Assembly: GCF_005080825.1 (NCBI RefSeq)
Contig: NZ_CP034852.1
Span: 458,700-522,699 of the forward strand
Source: Buchnera aphidicola (Thelaxes californica)
GTDB taxonomy: Bacteria > Pseudomonadota > Gammaproteobacteria > Enterobacterales > Enterobacteriaceae
Reading direction: 5' to 3'
Length of the DNA: 64,000 nucleotides
Shown here piece by piece: positions 9,709 through 19,316 of this stretch. How positions within the stretch are numbered: the stretch's first letter is position 1; the number at the start of each line of letters is the position of its first letter. Below the pieces are notes generated by a model. It saw only the letters and a list, made by a program, of their open reading frames with translations. It did no database searches and was not told the DNA's origin. The translations under genes and the position numbers were made by a program.

Positions 9709-10230
9709 TTAAATATATTTTTTTATCATATTAATAATATTTTGTACTATAATTTTTGGATTTACAAAGTCCGTGCTAACTGTTATATCAGCAATTTCTT
9801 CATATAAAGGAGTTCTTATTGTTGATAAAGACTGTAAAACTTTTTCTAACTCAATATGAGAATTTAACAAAGGTCTATTTTTTTCTTTTTTAGTACGAAT
9901 AATTTGATTTTCAATATTAATAGTTAAATAAATCACTAATCCTCGAGCAGATAATTGATTTCTATTTTGTTTTGATAAAATTACCCCCCCTCCTGTAGAT
10001 AAAATAATTCCTTTTCTTGTTGTTAATTGACTAATAATTAGCTCTTCTCTTTTACGAAATTTATCTTCTCCTTCAATATCAAAAACCCAATTAATATCTG
10101 CTCCAGTTTGTTTTTCAATTTCTATATCAGAATCATAAAAATCCATATCTAATTGACTAGATAAATAACGACCCACAGTACTTTTTCCTGCCCCCATAGG
10201 TCCTATTAAAAAAATATTTTTTTTTGCCAT
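9709..10230 (-). CDS. aroK: Shikimate kinase I
   Basis: Phosphorylates shikimate with ATP to shikimate-3-phosphate. 173 residues, identical in length to E. coli AroK. The P-loop GPMGAGKST starts near residue 10, the shikimate-binding [11 protein letters not shown] motif follows, then STGGGVIL and the lid region with [11 protein letters not shown]. It begins the aroK-aroB pair; upstream is the tRNA-Ser gene on the opposite strand. In E. coli damX, dam and rpe follow aroB; here only rpe remains. Confidence 0.98.
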   Translation of the reverse strand: MAKKNIFLIGPMGAGKSTVGRYLSSQLDMDFYDSDIEIEKQTGADINWVFDIEGEDKFRKREELIISQLTTRKGIILSTGGGVILSKQNRNQLSARGLVIYLTINIENQIIRTKKEKNRPLLNSHIELEKVLQSLSTIRTPLYEEIADITVSTDFVNPKIIVQNIINMIKKYI

Positions 10231-10491
10231 ATTATGTACTTTAATATTAGTTTAAAGTATTTTTTTTAAAAAAAAATTATTAAATAAATTATAAAATGTC
10301 ATATTTTTTTAAAAAAAAGTAATTTTAAAAAATACAAATTTATAAAATTTTTTTATAAAATTTTATTTCTTAATTTGCATACTATATAAAAAAATGATAA
10401 TCTTAACTATCAATTATTAATCATTAATTTATAATTAATAATTGATTAATAATAAATATGAATAAAAAAACGTTTGCAATATAATAAATAG
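10231..10491. other. Divergent intergenic region aroK / tRNA-Ser
   Basis: No gene seen. It contains an imperfect hairpin at 10413-10453: eleven base pairs at the base, a 4-nt bulge, then six more pairs round a 3-nt loop. A TATAAT hexamer at 10480-10485, seven bases before the tRNA-Ser 5' end, is a plausible minus-10 element, though no matching minus-35 stands out. Confidence 0.45.
10413..10453. other. Bulged hairpin upstream of tRNA-Ser
   Basis: Eleven base pairs (10413-10423 with 10443-10453), a 4-nt bulge, then six more pairs round TAT. It lies between divergently transcribed aroK and tRNA-Ser. Role unknown. Confidence 0.35.
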
Positions 10492-10579
10492 GGTGAGGTG
10501 TCTGAGAGGATGAAAGAGCACGCTTGGAAAGCGTGTATACGAAAATATCGTATCAAGGGTTCGAATCCCTTTCTCACCA
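10492..10579 (+). tRNA. tRNA-Ser (anticodon GGA)
   Basis: 88-nt tRNA with the long variable arm of serine tRNAs. The acceptor stem GGTGAGG pairs with TCTCACC (one G-T pair), the anticodon GGA is at 10526-10528 in the loop TTGGAAA, and the T arm contains GGTTCGAATCC. It is highly similar to the E. coli tRNA-Ser(GGA), which decodes UCC/UCU. The CCA end is not fully encoded. Confidence 0.97.
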
Positions 10580-10640
10580 TACGCATATATAATTTGTTCA
10601 AAATATACAACAAAAAAAATTATTCAAATAATTTACATAT

Positions 10641-11339
10641 TTATAATTCTAATGCAATATTAATAATATTATTAAAATAAGAAACTCTTTCTTCTGAAAG
10701 CAATTTTTCGCCTGTATTTATATTATCAGAAACTATACAAAGAGAAATAGCTTGTATACCAAACTTAGACGCTAAAAAATATATTCCAGCAGTTTCCATA
10801 TCTATACCTAAAATATTATGAATCTTCATTATACTATTAATTTTTTTAAAATTAGAATAAAAAAGATCTGTTGTGAATAATGATCCAAAATGAACTTTAA
10901 TACCTAATTTGTTAGCAACTTTATAAGTTTTCAATAATAAATCAAAATTTGCGGTTGCAGAAAAGTCAAAATTATTAAAACGTAACCGGTTTGCAAAAGA
11001 ATCTGTGCAAGCTGAAACACTAACAATAATATCTTTTAGATTAATAGTATTTAATACAGTCCCACACGTTCCTAATCTAATAATTTTTTTTACGTTATAA
11101 TTAGAAATTAATTCCTGAATATAAATAGATGCAGATGGAATACCCATTCCATGACTCATGATAGATATTTTTTTCTCTTTAAAAAAACCTGTATATCCTA
11201 ACATACCACGTATATTATTAATTAATTTATACTTAACTAAATAATTTTCAGTAATAAATTTTACTCTAATTGGATCTCCAGACATAATCACAGTTTCAGC
11301 AATATCATTTTTTTTTGCACTAATATGAAGTGTTGACAT
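10641..11339 (-). CDS. deoD: Purine nucleoside phosphorylase
   Basis: Hexameric PNP that cleaves purine (deoxy)nucleosides with phosphate to base and (deoxy)ribose-1-phosphate. 232 residues (E. coli 239). Visible: SGDPIRVKFI, RGMLGYTGFFK, the IRLGTCGTV phosphate loop, DMETAG and the base-binding SDN. The E-M-E signature of E. coli reads D-M-E here, a conservative change at the first acid. The C-terminal tail is slightly short. It follows deoB by 58 nt; DeoB handles the pentose-1-phosphate product, so the pair forms a nucleoside salvage unit. Confidence 0.96.
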   Translation of the reverse strand: MSTLHISAKKNDIAETVIMSGDPIRVKFITENYLVKYKLINNIRGMLGYTGFFKEKKISIMSHGMGIPSASIYIQELISNYNVKKIIRLGTCGTVLNTINLKDIIVSVSACTDSFANRLRFNNFDFSATANFDLLLKTYKVANKLGIKVHFGSLFTTDLFYSNFKKINSIMKIHNILGIDMETAGIYFLASKFGIQAISLCIVSDNINTGEKLLSEERVSYFNNIINIALEL

Positions 11340-11397
11340 ATATTGTTCTCAAATATAAATAGTAAAAATGAATATAATATAAATACATTATTATTTT

Positions 11398-12624
11398 TTA
11401 TAACATTGATTGTCCAAAAGTCATTTTGCTTAAAACAAAATAATTGGAAATAGTTTGAGCAATATCTGAAAAAGTTCTTCGAAAACCTAAAAAATTAACA
11501 TTCATATTTTTTTGATATAATAATATAGGAATATGTTCTCGAGTATGATCTGTACCTTTCCAAGAGGGATCACAACCATGATCTGCTGTTATAATTAACA
11601 AATCATTTTTCTTTAAAATTTTTAAAATTCTAGTAAGATGTCTATCAAAATATTCTAAACCATCAGCATATCCTAAAATATCTCTTCTATGCCCCCATAC
11701 TGAATCGAAATCAACAAAATTAGTAAAAATAATTGAATTATTTTTTGCATTATGTATTTCTGTAATAGTTGCATTAATTAAATTTAATAACCCATATGCT
11801 TCAATCTTGTTGGTAATTCCACAACCTGAAAAAATATCAAAAGTTTTCCCTATAGCTGTTACTATACCTTTTTTTTCCTCTATGAGCTTATTCATAACTG
11901 TAGATTGTATAGGTGGTATAGAAAAATCTTTTCTATAATTAGTACGAAAAAAATTATTTTTCTGAAATCCAGAAAATGGACGTGCTATTACTCTTGCAAC
12001 CATATATTGTGATTTATTTAAAATATCTCGAATTATTTTACATAAAGTATACAATTTATTTAAACCAAACACTTTTTCATGACAAGCAACTTGAAACACA
12101 GAATCCCCGGAAGTATAAAAAATAGGATAAAGTGATTGTATATGTTGAATACCAAAATCGTTTAATATATCAGTTCCTGAAGCATGACAATTCCCTAAAA
12201 ATCCTTTAATATCTGTTTTTAGCAGTATAGTTTTTAATAAATTTTTTGGAAAACTTTCTTTTTTATTTTTAAAATAATCCCATTTAAATAATACCGGAAC
12301 ACCAGCAATTTCCCAATGACCAGAAGTTGTATCTTTTCCAGAAGATTGTTCTTCTGCATAACCATAACTTCCAATTAAATTTTTTGAATTATATTCTAAA
12401 CCCAATGGAAAAACATGATGTAATTTTTGATATGCATGACCTAATCCTAAGGAAAGTAAATTTGGAATATATAGTTTTTGTTTTTTTAAACCAATTTTTC
12501 TATTAAAATAACAAAAAGAAGCAATGTGACCCAATGTATTAGATCCAACATCATCGAAAAAAATAGCGTCTTTCGTAGATCCTATTCCAAGAGAATCTAA
12601 TACCAAAATAAATACTCGTTTCAT
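11398..12624 (-). CDS. deoB: Phosphopentomutase
   Basis: Mn-dependent mutase of the alkaline phosphatase superfamily that interconverts (deoxy)ribose-1- and -5-phosphate. 408 residues (E. coli 407). The metal-binding DSLGIG near the N-terminus, the SSGKDTTSGHWEIAG block with the phosphorylated Thr, NFVDFDSVWGHRRD and the C-terminal ADHGCDPSWKGTDHTREHIP motif are all intact. It lies directly upstream of deoD. deoC and deoA, which flank these genes in E. coli, are not here. Confidence 0.98.
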   Translation of the reverse strand: MKRVFILVLDSLGIGSTKDAIFFDDVGSNTLGHIASFCYFNRKIGLKKQKLYIPNLLSLGLGHAYQKLHHVFPLGLEYNSKNLIGSYGYAEEQSSGKDTTSGHWEIAGVPVLFKWDYFKNKKESFPKNLLKTILLKTDIKGFLGNCHASGTDILNDFGIQHIQSLYPIFYTSGDSVFQVACHEKVFGLNKLYTLCKIIRDILNKSQYMVARVIARPFSGFQKNNFFRTNYRKDFSIPPIQSTVMNKLIEEKKGIVTAIGKTFDIFSGCGITNKIEAYGLLNLINATITEIHNAKNNSIIFTNFVDFDSVWGHRRDILGYADGLEYFDRHLTRILKILKKNDLLIITADHGCDPSWKGTDHTREHIPILLYQKNMNVNFLGFRRTFSDIAQTISNYFVLSKMTFGQSML

Positions 12625-12728
12625 GTAATTATCACTAATCTAATTTTGATATAAACAATATATATCTATTATTTTTAAAATACTATTTTAAATAATTAAT
12701 AAAAATATAAAAATTATTTATAAATGTG

Positions 12729-14339
12729 TTAAATCTTCTTTTTTTTTAAGAAAAAAATATCTAAATTTTGTTCAGATATAATATTTAAATGTATTATATT
12801 AGGAACAAAATAAACTGCATTTTTTTCATTATCTATTCCAATAAAATCTTTATTATCATTAATAAAATCATTATAACGAATTTTATTCTTTGAAAAAATC
12901 CATCTAATAGTATGAATTTCAACATTTTTATATATTAATTCTATTTGATATTCAACTTTTAATCTTTCTGATACAACATCAAATTGTAAAATACCTAAAG
13001 CACCAATAATCACTTCATTAGTATTTAATTTTTTAAAAACTTGAATTGCACCTTCTTCTTCCAGTTGGAAAATTCCTTTTAGTAATCTTTTTTGATGTAA
13101 AGGATTTATTAAATGCACACTTTTAAATATTTCAGGGATAATATTATTTATTCCTGAAAATTGTATATCTTCACTTTCCGTAAAAGAATCACCAATACGA
13201 ATATTTCCATGATTATAAATACCAATAATATCTCCAGGATATGCTGTTTCTAATACAGTTCTATTATTTGCTAATAAAGAAATAGCATTATTAATGCTAA
13301 ATTTTTTTTTTGTACGTACATGAAATAATTTAATTCCTTTAAAATATTTACCTGAAACTACTCTAATAAAAGCAATTCTATCACGATGTTTTAAATTCAT
13401 ATTTGCTTGAATTTTAAAAACAAAACCTGAAAATTTTAACTCATTAGGAAAAATTTTTCTCGTGTAAGCCATTTTTGGTTGAGGAATCGGACCAAATTTT
13501 ACTAAAAAATTTAATAAAAAAACAATTCCAAAATTATCTAATGCAGAACCAAAAAAAACTGGATTAACATCTAATAATAGAAAATCTTTGTATTGAAAAT
13601 TAATATAACTTTTTTGAATATGATTAATTTTTTTTTTCCAAAAAAATTGTGTTTTAATATTGTCTTCTTGTGTAAATATTAAATTATTTTTTTCAAATGT
13701 ATTCAACAAAAACTGTTTTTTTTTGTAAATTAAAGATTTGGTATTGTGATACCAATATGCCTTTTGATTTTGAAAATGATATAATCCTATTATATTATTA
13801 TCATATTCTATAGGATATGTAATAGGACTAAGAAGCATATTTAACTCTTTTTCCAGTTCATCTAATAACAAAAATACATTTTTAAAATCTTTATCTATTT
13901 TATTAATAAATGTAATTATAGGAATACCTTTTTTTTTAGCAACTTGTAACAGTTTTTGTGTACATGATTCAACACCTTTACTAGCATCAATAACCATTAA
14001 ACAAAAATCAACAGCAGAAAGAATTCTATAAGTATCTTCAGAAAAATCAGAATGTCCAGGAGTATCTAATAAATTAATTAATTTATTTTTATAAGAAAAA
14101 CTTAAAACTGAAGTAGAAACAGATATTCCTCTTTTTTTTTCAATGTCCATCCAATCTGATTGTGTATGTTTTTTATTTTTTTTCGGTTTAACTACACCAA
14201 CAGTACGAATAACATCTCCTAAATATAATAACTTTTCAGTAATTGTTGTTTTTCCAGCGTCAGGATGTGAAATGATAGCAAAAGTACACCTTTTTTTTAT
14301 TTCTGAAGTTATTTCATTCACATTAATTAAAAAATTCAT
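12729..14339 (-). CDS. prfC: Peptide chain release factor 3
   Basis: RF3 is a translational GTPase that removes RF1/RF2 from the ribosome after termination. 536 residues (E. coli 529). Visible: G1 SHPDAGKTTITEKLL, the switch block KKRGISVSTSV, G3 DTPGHSDFSEDTYR, G4 NKID, and domains II and III with a normal C-terminus apart from a lysine-rich tail. It is flanked by deoB and nfuA on the same strand with gaps near 100 nt. The gene is often absent from reduced genomes, so a complete copy is informative. Confidence 0.96.
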   Translation of the reverse strand: MNFLINVNEITSEIKKRCTFAIISHPDAGKTTITEKLLYLGDVIRTVGVVKPKKNKKHTQSDWMDIEKKRGISVSTSVLSFSYKNKLINLLDTPGHSDFSEDTYRILSAVDFCLMVIDASKGVESCTQKLLQVAKKKGIPIITFINKIDKDFKNVFLLLDELEKELNMLLSPITYPIEYDNNIIGLYHFQNQKAYWYHNTKSLIYKKKQFLLNTFEKNNLIFTQEDNIKTQFFWKKKINHIQKSYINFQYKDFLLLDVNPVFFGSALDNFGIVFLLNFLVKFGPIPQPKMAYTRKIFPNELKFSGFVFKIQANMNLKHRDRIAFIRVVSGKYFKGIKLFHVRTKKKFSINNAISLLANNRTVLETAYPGDIIGIYNHGNIRIGDSFTESEDIQFSGINNIIPEIFKSVHLINPLHQKRLLKGIFQLEEEGAIQVFKKLNTNEVIIGALGILQFDVVSERLKVEYQIELIYKNVEIHTIRWIFSKNKIRYNDFINDNKDFIGIDNEKNAVYFVPNIIHLNIISEQNLDIFFLKKKKI

Positions 14340-14423
14340 ATATCACTTTTCATTAAAAAATTTTAAAAAAAAATAAAAAATATTTTTTTAAAATAGTTGA
14401 TAATTTAGTTTAATATAATATTA

Positions 14424-15011
14424 TCAAGAATAAGAATGATCTCCTCGTTCATGTTGTGTAACATCAATTAAACCTTTTATTTGAGGATATTGTTTAATAA
14501 TTTTTTTTTCTACTCCTTGTTTTAATGTAGTATTTATCATAGAACATCCATTGCATCCACCGCTAAATTTTACTAAAGCATATTTTTCTTTTGTGATTTT
14601 TATTAATTCTATTTTTCCTTTATGCATCATTAATTCTGGATTAATAAAACAATTTAAATAATCTTCTATTTTTTTTTCTAAAGAATTTTTTATAAAATTT
14701 GTTTGTTTGTTTTTTGCATAAGGAGCATTTAATATTAATTTTATATCTAAATTATTATTACAATGAGAAATATCAATTTTTGCGTCCCGAAAAAAAGGTG
14801 TTTCTTCTTTTTTGATAACACAAAAAAAATTTTTATAATCAAAAATTTCATCTTCTTTATCATTTATCTCTTTTATGTCACAATATGCAATTCCACATTC
14901 AGCATGAACAGTTCCAGGATACATAATAAAAATTCTTAAATGTGTATTTTTTTTTTGATTTAAAAGTAACTTGACAAAATATTTTTTTGCTTTTTCTGAT
15001 ATTGTTATCAT
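14424..15011 (-). CDS. nfuA: Fe/S biogenesis protein NfuA
   Basis: A carrier that takes a 4Fe-4S cluster from the Isc scaffold and passes it to apoproteins. 195 residues (E. coli 191). An N-terminal degenerate A-type domain (MITISEKAKKYF) is followed by a C-terminal Nfu domain with the cluster-binding CxxC in FSGGCNGCSM at Cys153 and Cys156. It complements the isc genes near 59-61.7 kb. As no iscA follows iscU in this window, NfuA may be one of few carriers available; that is inference. Confidence 0.95.
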   Translation of the reverse strand: MITISEKAKKYFVKLLLNQKKNTHLRIFIMYPGTVHAECGIAYCDIKEINDKEDEIFDYKNFFCVIKKEETPFFRDAKIDISHCNNNLDIKLILNAPYAKNKQTNFIKNSLEKKIEDYLNCFINPELMMHKGKIELIKITKEKYALVKFSGGCNGCSMINTTLKQGVEKKIIKQYPQIKGLIDVTQHERGDHSYS

Positions 15012-15745
15012 TATGAAATCATTTTTTATGTGAATTTTTTTTAAATTAATAGTACGACATTATTATAATAAGTACAAGAATCTAATTAATTTATATATAA
15101 AATATAAATTTATATACATAAATGGAATCAAAATATAATATATTATTTTTTAATTAATAAATATTATTGTATATTTAATACATACATTTTTTAAATATAA
15201 AATAATGTTATTATTTCAAATCTTAAAAAAATTAAATAAACAAAACATAATATTAAAAAAATTATCTTGGGAATAAATATTCTATTTTAATACTATATTA
15301 ACATTAAAATATATTTAATATTAATTAAAAAAAATATTACATTTGATTTTTAAAAAAAAAATCTATTATGAAATTACCAATATATAAGTACAAATATATT
15401 GTCAATAATATATATATATAAAATGATATATACAATATTTTTATTTTTATTAAATTTTCAAAATAAAATAAAATAAAGTTAATATAATTAAAAAAAATTA
15501 AAAAATGATTTTTAATACCATAAAAAAAATTATGAAATCATATAAAAAAATATTAAATATATACACCATAATAAATCTTATAAACTAATAAAATTGTTAC
15601 AAAAAAATTTAACAAAAATATTTAACGATAAAAATTTTAAAAAATAAATAAACATTCAATATAATATATATTACATGAATTATTACTTTAATAAATTGTA
15701 AAACCCTAACCTGGGCTTTACAGAAAACTTTTCATTTTTTTAACA
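15012..15745. other. 734-nt intergenic region between nfuA and ssb
   Basis: Very A+T-rich DNA with stops in every frame and no recognisable gene or tRNA. The one clear structure is the hairpin at 15698-15721 just after ssb. The length suggests an eroded former gene, but no remnant is legible. Confidence 0.6.
15698..15721 (-). terminator. Hairpin after ssb
   Basis: On the minus strand 25 nt beyond the ssb stop: GTAAAGCCC, loop AGGTTA, then GGGTTTTAC gives nine base pairs (one G-U), with three stacked G-C pairs that stand out in this DNA. It is followed by AATTTATT and not a pure U tract. A transcription end or 3' stabiliser for ssb is likely. Confidence 0.65.
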
Positions 15746-16279
15746 CTAAAAAGGAATATCTTCATCAAAATCAATATCTTCTACATGATCATTTACATTA
15801 CTATTATTTTTTTCAAAATAATTATTTTTATTCTTTGTAATATTTTTTTCTATATCTTTTCTAACTTTTTGATTGGTAACATTATTACTTTTTTGATAAA
15901 CATTAGAAGCATTATGATTAGTATTTGTATTACGATTACCTAACATTTGCATAGTTCCACCAATGTTTACTATTACTTCAGTTGTATAACGATCCACACC
16001 ATTTTGATCTTGCCATTTTCTAGTTTGTAAAGATCCTTCAATATATACTTGTGAACCTTTTTTTAAATATTCTCCTGCTACTTCCGCTAATTTTCCAAAT
16101 AATACTACTCGATGCCATTCTGTTTTTTCTTTCATTTCTCCTGTATTTTTATCTTTCCAAACATCTGAAGTAGCTACATTAATATTTGTGACTGCGCTTC
16201 CATTTGGCATATATCTAATTTCAGGATCTTGACCTAAATGACCTATTAAAAGAACTTTATTAATACCCCTACTAGCCAT
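15746..16279 (-). CDS. ssb: Single-stranded DNA-binding protein
   Basis: Binds single-stranded DNA as a tetramer during replication and repair. 177 residues (E. coli 178). The OB fold spans about residues 1-112 ([43 protein letters not shown]), then an Asn/Lys-rich flexible linker, ending in the acidic tip [10 protein letters not shown] that recruits partner proteins. The tail being intact suggests partner contacts persist. It is divergent from dusA, and uvrA, its E. coli neighbour, is absent. Confidence 0.98.
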   Translation of the reverse strand: MASRGINKVLLIGHLGQDPEIRYMPNGSAVTNINVATSDVWKDKNTGEMKEKTEWHRVVLFGKLAEVAGEYLKKGSQVYIEGSLQTRKWQDQNGVDRYTTEVIVNIGGTMQMLGNRNTNTNHNASNVYQKSNNVTNQKVRKDIEKNITKNKNNYFEKNNSNVNDHVEDIDFDEDIPF

Positions 16280-16553
16280 AAGTTTTTCCTTAATTTGTAA
16301 TATTTACATATTCATATTTATTTTGATTAATGTTGAAAATAATAATTTTTTAAAAATATATTAATTTTATATGTATAATATATAAATTAAACATAAATTG
16401 TAAAAATATAATGCAAAATATATATAAAAAAATTTTATATATTAACATTATTATTAATAATTTCATTATTTTAATATAGATAATGATACCAATTTAATAT
16501 TAAAATTAAATTTTTTATCAATGCTATAAATCCAATATTATGAAAAATAAAAA

Positions 16554-17555
16554 ATGAAAACAAATAATAAAATTAATATTCTCAAAAAAGATTTAAATTA
16601 TCGATTTTGTGTTGCTCCAATGTTACATTATACTGATGAATGTTGTAGATATTTTTTTCGATTATTAACTAAAAAAACAATACTATTTACTGAAATGATT
16701 CCAGCTAATAAAATTATTTATTCTCCATACCCAATATTAAAAATAAACAATCCAAAAAATGATAAAATTGTTGTACAAATTGCAGGTTCTAATACACAAA
16801 AACTCGCTCAATCTAGTAAAATAATAATTTTAAACAACTATAAAAATATTAATTTAAACTTAGGTTGTCCTTCCATATCAGCTCAAAAAGGACAATTTGG
16901 AGCTTGCTTGATGAATGATCCAATAAAAGTAATTGACTCCATTAAATCAATTGAAGATGTTATTCAAAATCCAATCAGTATAAAAATCAGAACCGGAATT
17001 GATAATAATAATACATATCAATTTTTACAAAATTTTACTAATTTAATTTCGAAGAATACACATTGTAAAACTTTTTTTATTCATGCAAGAACAGCTATTT
17101 TAAAAAATTTTTCTCCTAAACAAAATCAAAATATTCCACCACTGAAATATGAATATGTATATCAATTAAAAAAAGATTTTCCACAATTAAACATTATTAT
17201 CAATGGAGGTATTCATTCTATTAAAGAATCTCTAGAACATTTAAAAAAAATAGACGGAGTTATGTTAGGTAGAAAAATTTATCAAAATCCTTTAATTTTA
17301 TTACAAATCGATAAAAAAATCTTCCAATATAATGAAAAAAAAAATAATATACAAAAAATAATAAATCAATATATCCATTATTATATCAATCAAAAATATA
17401 CAATTAAAAAAATTGTTCGTCCTTTATTTAATGTATTTTATTCTTCTAAAAATGCTAATATTTGGAAAAAAACATTACATAATTTTATTATCAAAAAAAA
17501 AATAAATATGCATCAAGTAAACGAAATTTTAGATACAGCAAACAGTATGAATTAA
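16554..17555 (+). CDS. dusA: tRNA-dihydrouridine(20/20a) synthase
   Basis: FMN-dependent reductase that makes dihydrouridine at positions 20/20a of the tRNA D loop. 333 residues, close to E. coli DusA. Visible: RFCVAPMLHYTDECCRYF, TEMIPANKI, the FMN region NLGCPS and the catalytic cysteine in GQFGACLM, IKIRTGID, FFIHARTA and the phosphate-binding INGGI. The MLHYTD form of the first motif marks the DusA subfamily over DusB and DusC. It stands alone on the plus strand before dnaB. Confidence 0.96.
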   Translation: MKTNNKINILKKDLNYRFCVAPMLHYTDECCRYFFRLLTKKTILFTEMIPANKIIYSPYPILKINNPKNDKIVVQIAGSNTQKLAQSSKIIILNNYKNINLNLGCPSISAQKGQFGACLMNDPIKVIDSIKSIEDVIQNPISIKIRTGIDNNNTYQFLQNFTNLISKNTHCKTFFIHARTAILKNFSPKQNQNIPPLKYEYVYQLKKDFPQLNIIINGGIHSIKESLEHLKKIDGVMLGRKIYQNPLILLQIDKKIFQYNEKKNNIQKIINQYIHYYINQKYTIKKIVRPLFNVFYSSKNANIWKKTLHNFIIKKKINMHQVNEILDTANSMN

Positions 17556-17755
17556 GTTTAAAATCTTATACAATGAATTTATATTTTAAAAATGTTTATT
17601 TACATCAATTATCAATATTTTATTACAACACATTTACCTATCTTTTTATAATATTACACTAATAAATATAAAAAGATATCAAATATATATACAAAATATA
17701 ATGTATTTATCTTATCTTTTTAATGTTATATCTAAATTTTGGCTCTATATCAAAA

Positions 17756-19150
17756 ATGGAAAAAAAAAAAAAATTTAAAAAAATATATAATAATCATCTT
17801 ATACATAAGTTAAAAATACCTCCACATTCTATAGAAGCCGAACAATCTATTTTGGGAGGATTAATGTTAGATAATGAACAATGGGATATTGTATCAGAAC
17901 GTGTAGTTATAGATGATTTTTTTAGCAAACCTCACCAGTTAATATTTAAAGAAATGCAACATCTCTTAGAATTAGGTAATCCTATTGATCTTATTACTTT
18001 AGCTGAATCTCTCGAACAAAAAGGTGAATTAGAACTTGTAGGAAGATTTTCTTATTTAGCAGAGTTATCAAAAAATACTCCTAGTACTGAAAATATATCT
18101 GCTTACGCTGATATTGTAAGAGAACGTGCGATAGTAAGAGAAATGATTTTAGTAGCTAATAAAATAGCAAATGCAGGATATGATCCTAAAGGTAGAAAAA
18201 GTGCAGAACTACTCGATTTTGCAGAATCTAGTGTTTTTAAAATTGCTGAAAAAAGATTTAAACAAAATTCTGGACCAAAAAATATCGTTCAAATTTTAGA
18301 TAATACTATTACTAAAATTGAAAAATTATTTGATACTCCAATAAATGAAGTAACAGGAATAAATACAGGATATCACGATTTAAATAGAAAAACATCAGGA
18401 CTTCAACCATCTGAATTAATTATTATTGCAGCAAGACCCTCTATGGGTAAAACCACTTTTGCTATGAATTTATGTGAAAATGCAGCAATGACTTATGAAA
18501 AACCTGTTTTAATATTTAGTTTAGAAATGCCTGTAGAACAAATTATGATAAGAATGTTAGCATCATTATCTAGAGTCAATCAATCAAATATTAGAACAGG
18601 ACAACTTAATGATGAAGATTGGTCTAGAATATCTAGTACAATTAATATTTTATTAAAAAAGAAAAATGTATATATAGATGATTCTTCTGCTTTAACTCCA
18701 AGTGAAGTACGATCTAGAGCGAGACGCGTTTATCGAGAGCATAATGGATTAAGTTTAATTATGATTGATTATTTACAACTTATGAGAGCACCTTCTTTTA
18801 CTGAAAATAGAACTTTAGAAATTGCAGAAATATCTCGTACTTTAAAATCTTTAGCAAAGGAATTAAAAGTCCCTGTAGTAGCTTTATCGCAATTAAATCG
18901 TTCATTAGAACAAAGATCAGATAAAAGACCTTTAAATTCTGATTTAAGAGAATCTGGATCTTTAGAACAAGATGCTGATCTGATTATGTTTATTTATCGA
19001 GATGAAGTTTATAATGAAAATACAGAAGTAAAAGGAATAGCAGAAATTATTATCGGTAAACAAAGAAATGGTCCAATAGGAACAATTAAACTAACTTTTA
19101 ATGGAACATGGTCAAGATTTGACAATTATGCAGAACCTCATTATTCATAA
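17756..19150 (+). CDS. dnaB: Replicative DNA helicase
   Basis: Hexameric 5'-3' helicase that unwinds the fork and recruits primase. From the ATG at 17756 it has 464 residues (E. coli 471); an upstream in-frame ATG at 17723 would add eleven residues that do not resemble DnaB, and neither start has a good ribosome-binding site. The N-terminal domain starts at KIPPHSIEAEQSILGGLM; the RecA-like domain has Walker A ARPSMGKTTFA, Walker B LIMIDYLQLM and the arginine-finger region near the end. A run of 14 A (17760-17773) begins at codon 2, discussed in the findings. dusA is upstream and gshB downstream. Confidence 0.96.
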   Translation: MEKKKKFKKIYNNHLIHKLKIPPHSIEAEQSILGGLMLDNEQWDIVSERVVIDDFFSKPHQLIFKEMQHLLELGNPIDLITLAESLEQKGELELVGRFSYLAELSKNTPSTENISAYADIVRERAIVREMILVANKIANAGYDPKGRKSAELLDFAESSVFKIAEKRFKQNSGPKNIVQILDNTITKIEKLFDTPINEVTGINTGYHDLNRKTSGLQPSELIIIAARPSMGKTTFAMNLCENAAMTYEKPVLIFSLEMPVEQIMIRMLASLSRVNQSNIRTGQLNDEDWSRISSTINILLKKKNVYIDDSSALTPSEVRSRARRVYREHNGLSLIMIDYLQLMRAPSFTENRTLEIAEISRTLKSLAKELKVPVVALSQLNRSLEQRSDKRPLNSDLRESGSLEQDADLIMFIYRDEVYNENTEVKGIAEIIIGKQRNGPIGTIKLTFNGTWSRFDNYAEPHYS

Positions 19151-19230
19151 AAATACAAAAATAATATTTTTTCAAAAAATATATACAATTCATACTTTAA
19201 TCAATAAAAATATTTCAAAACAATTAAAAT

Positions 19231-19273
19231 ATTTTTTTTTGAAAAATAAAACATTTATTTTTCAAAAAAAAAT
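19231..19273 (+). terminator. 20-bp near-pure A/T hairpin after dnaB
   Basis: 19231-19250 is the exact inverse complement of 19254-19273, with a 3-nt ACA loop. It contains a T9 run, one G-C pair and an A9 run. It lies 80 nt after dnaB and 43 nt before gshB. On the plus transcript the arm ends in A, so it is not a canonical U-tract terminator; transcript end or stability element is inferred. Confidence 0.5.
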
Positions 19274-19316
19274 GCCATAAAAATATCTTTCCATTACTTA
19301 AATAAAAAAAAATAAT

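Noticed and set aside
10498..10680. 60-residue frame over tRNA-Ser
   Set aside because: Starts inside the tRNA and reads through the end of deoD; chance.
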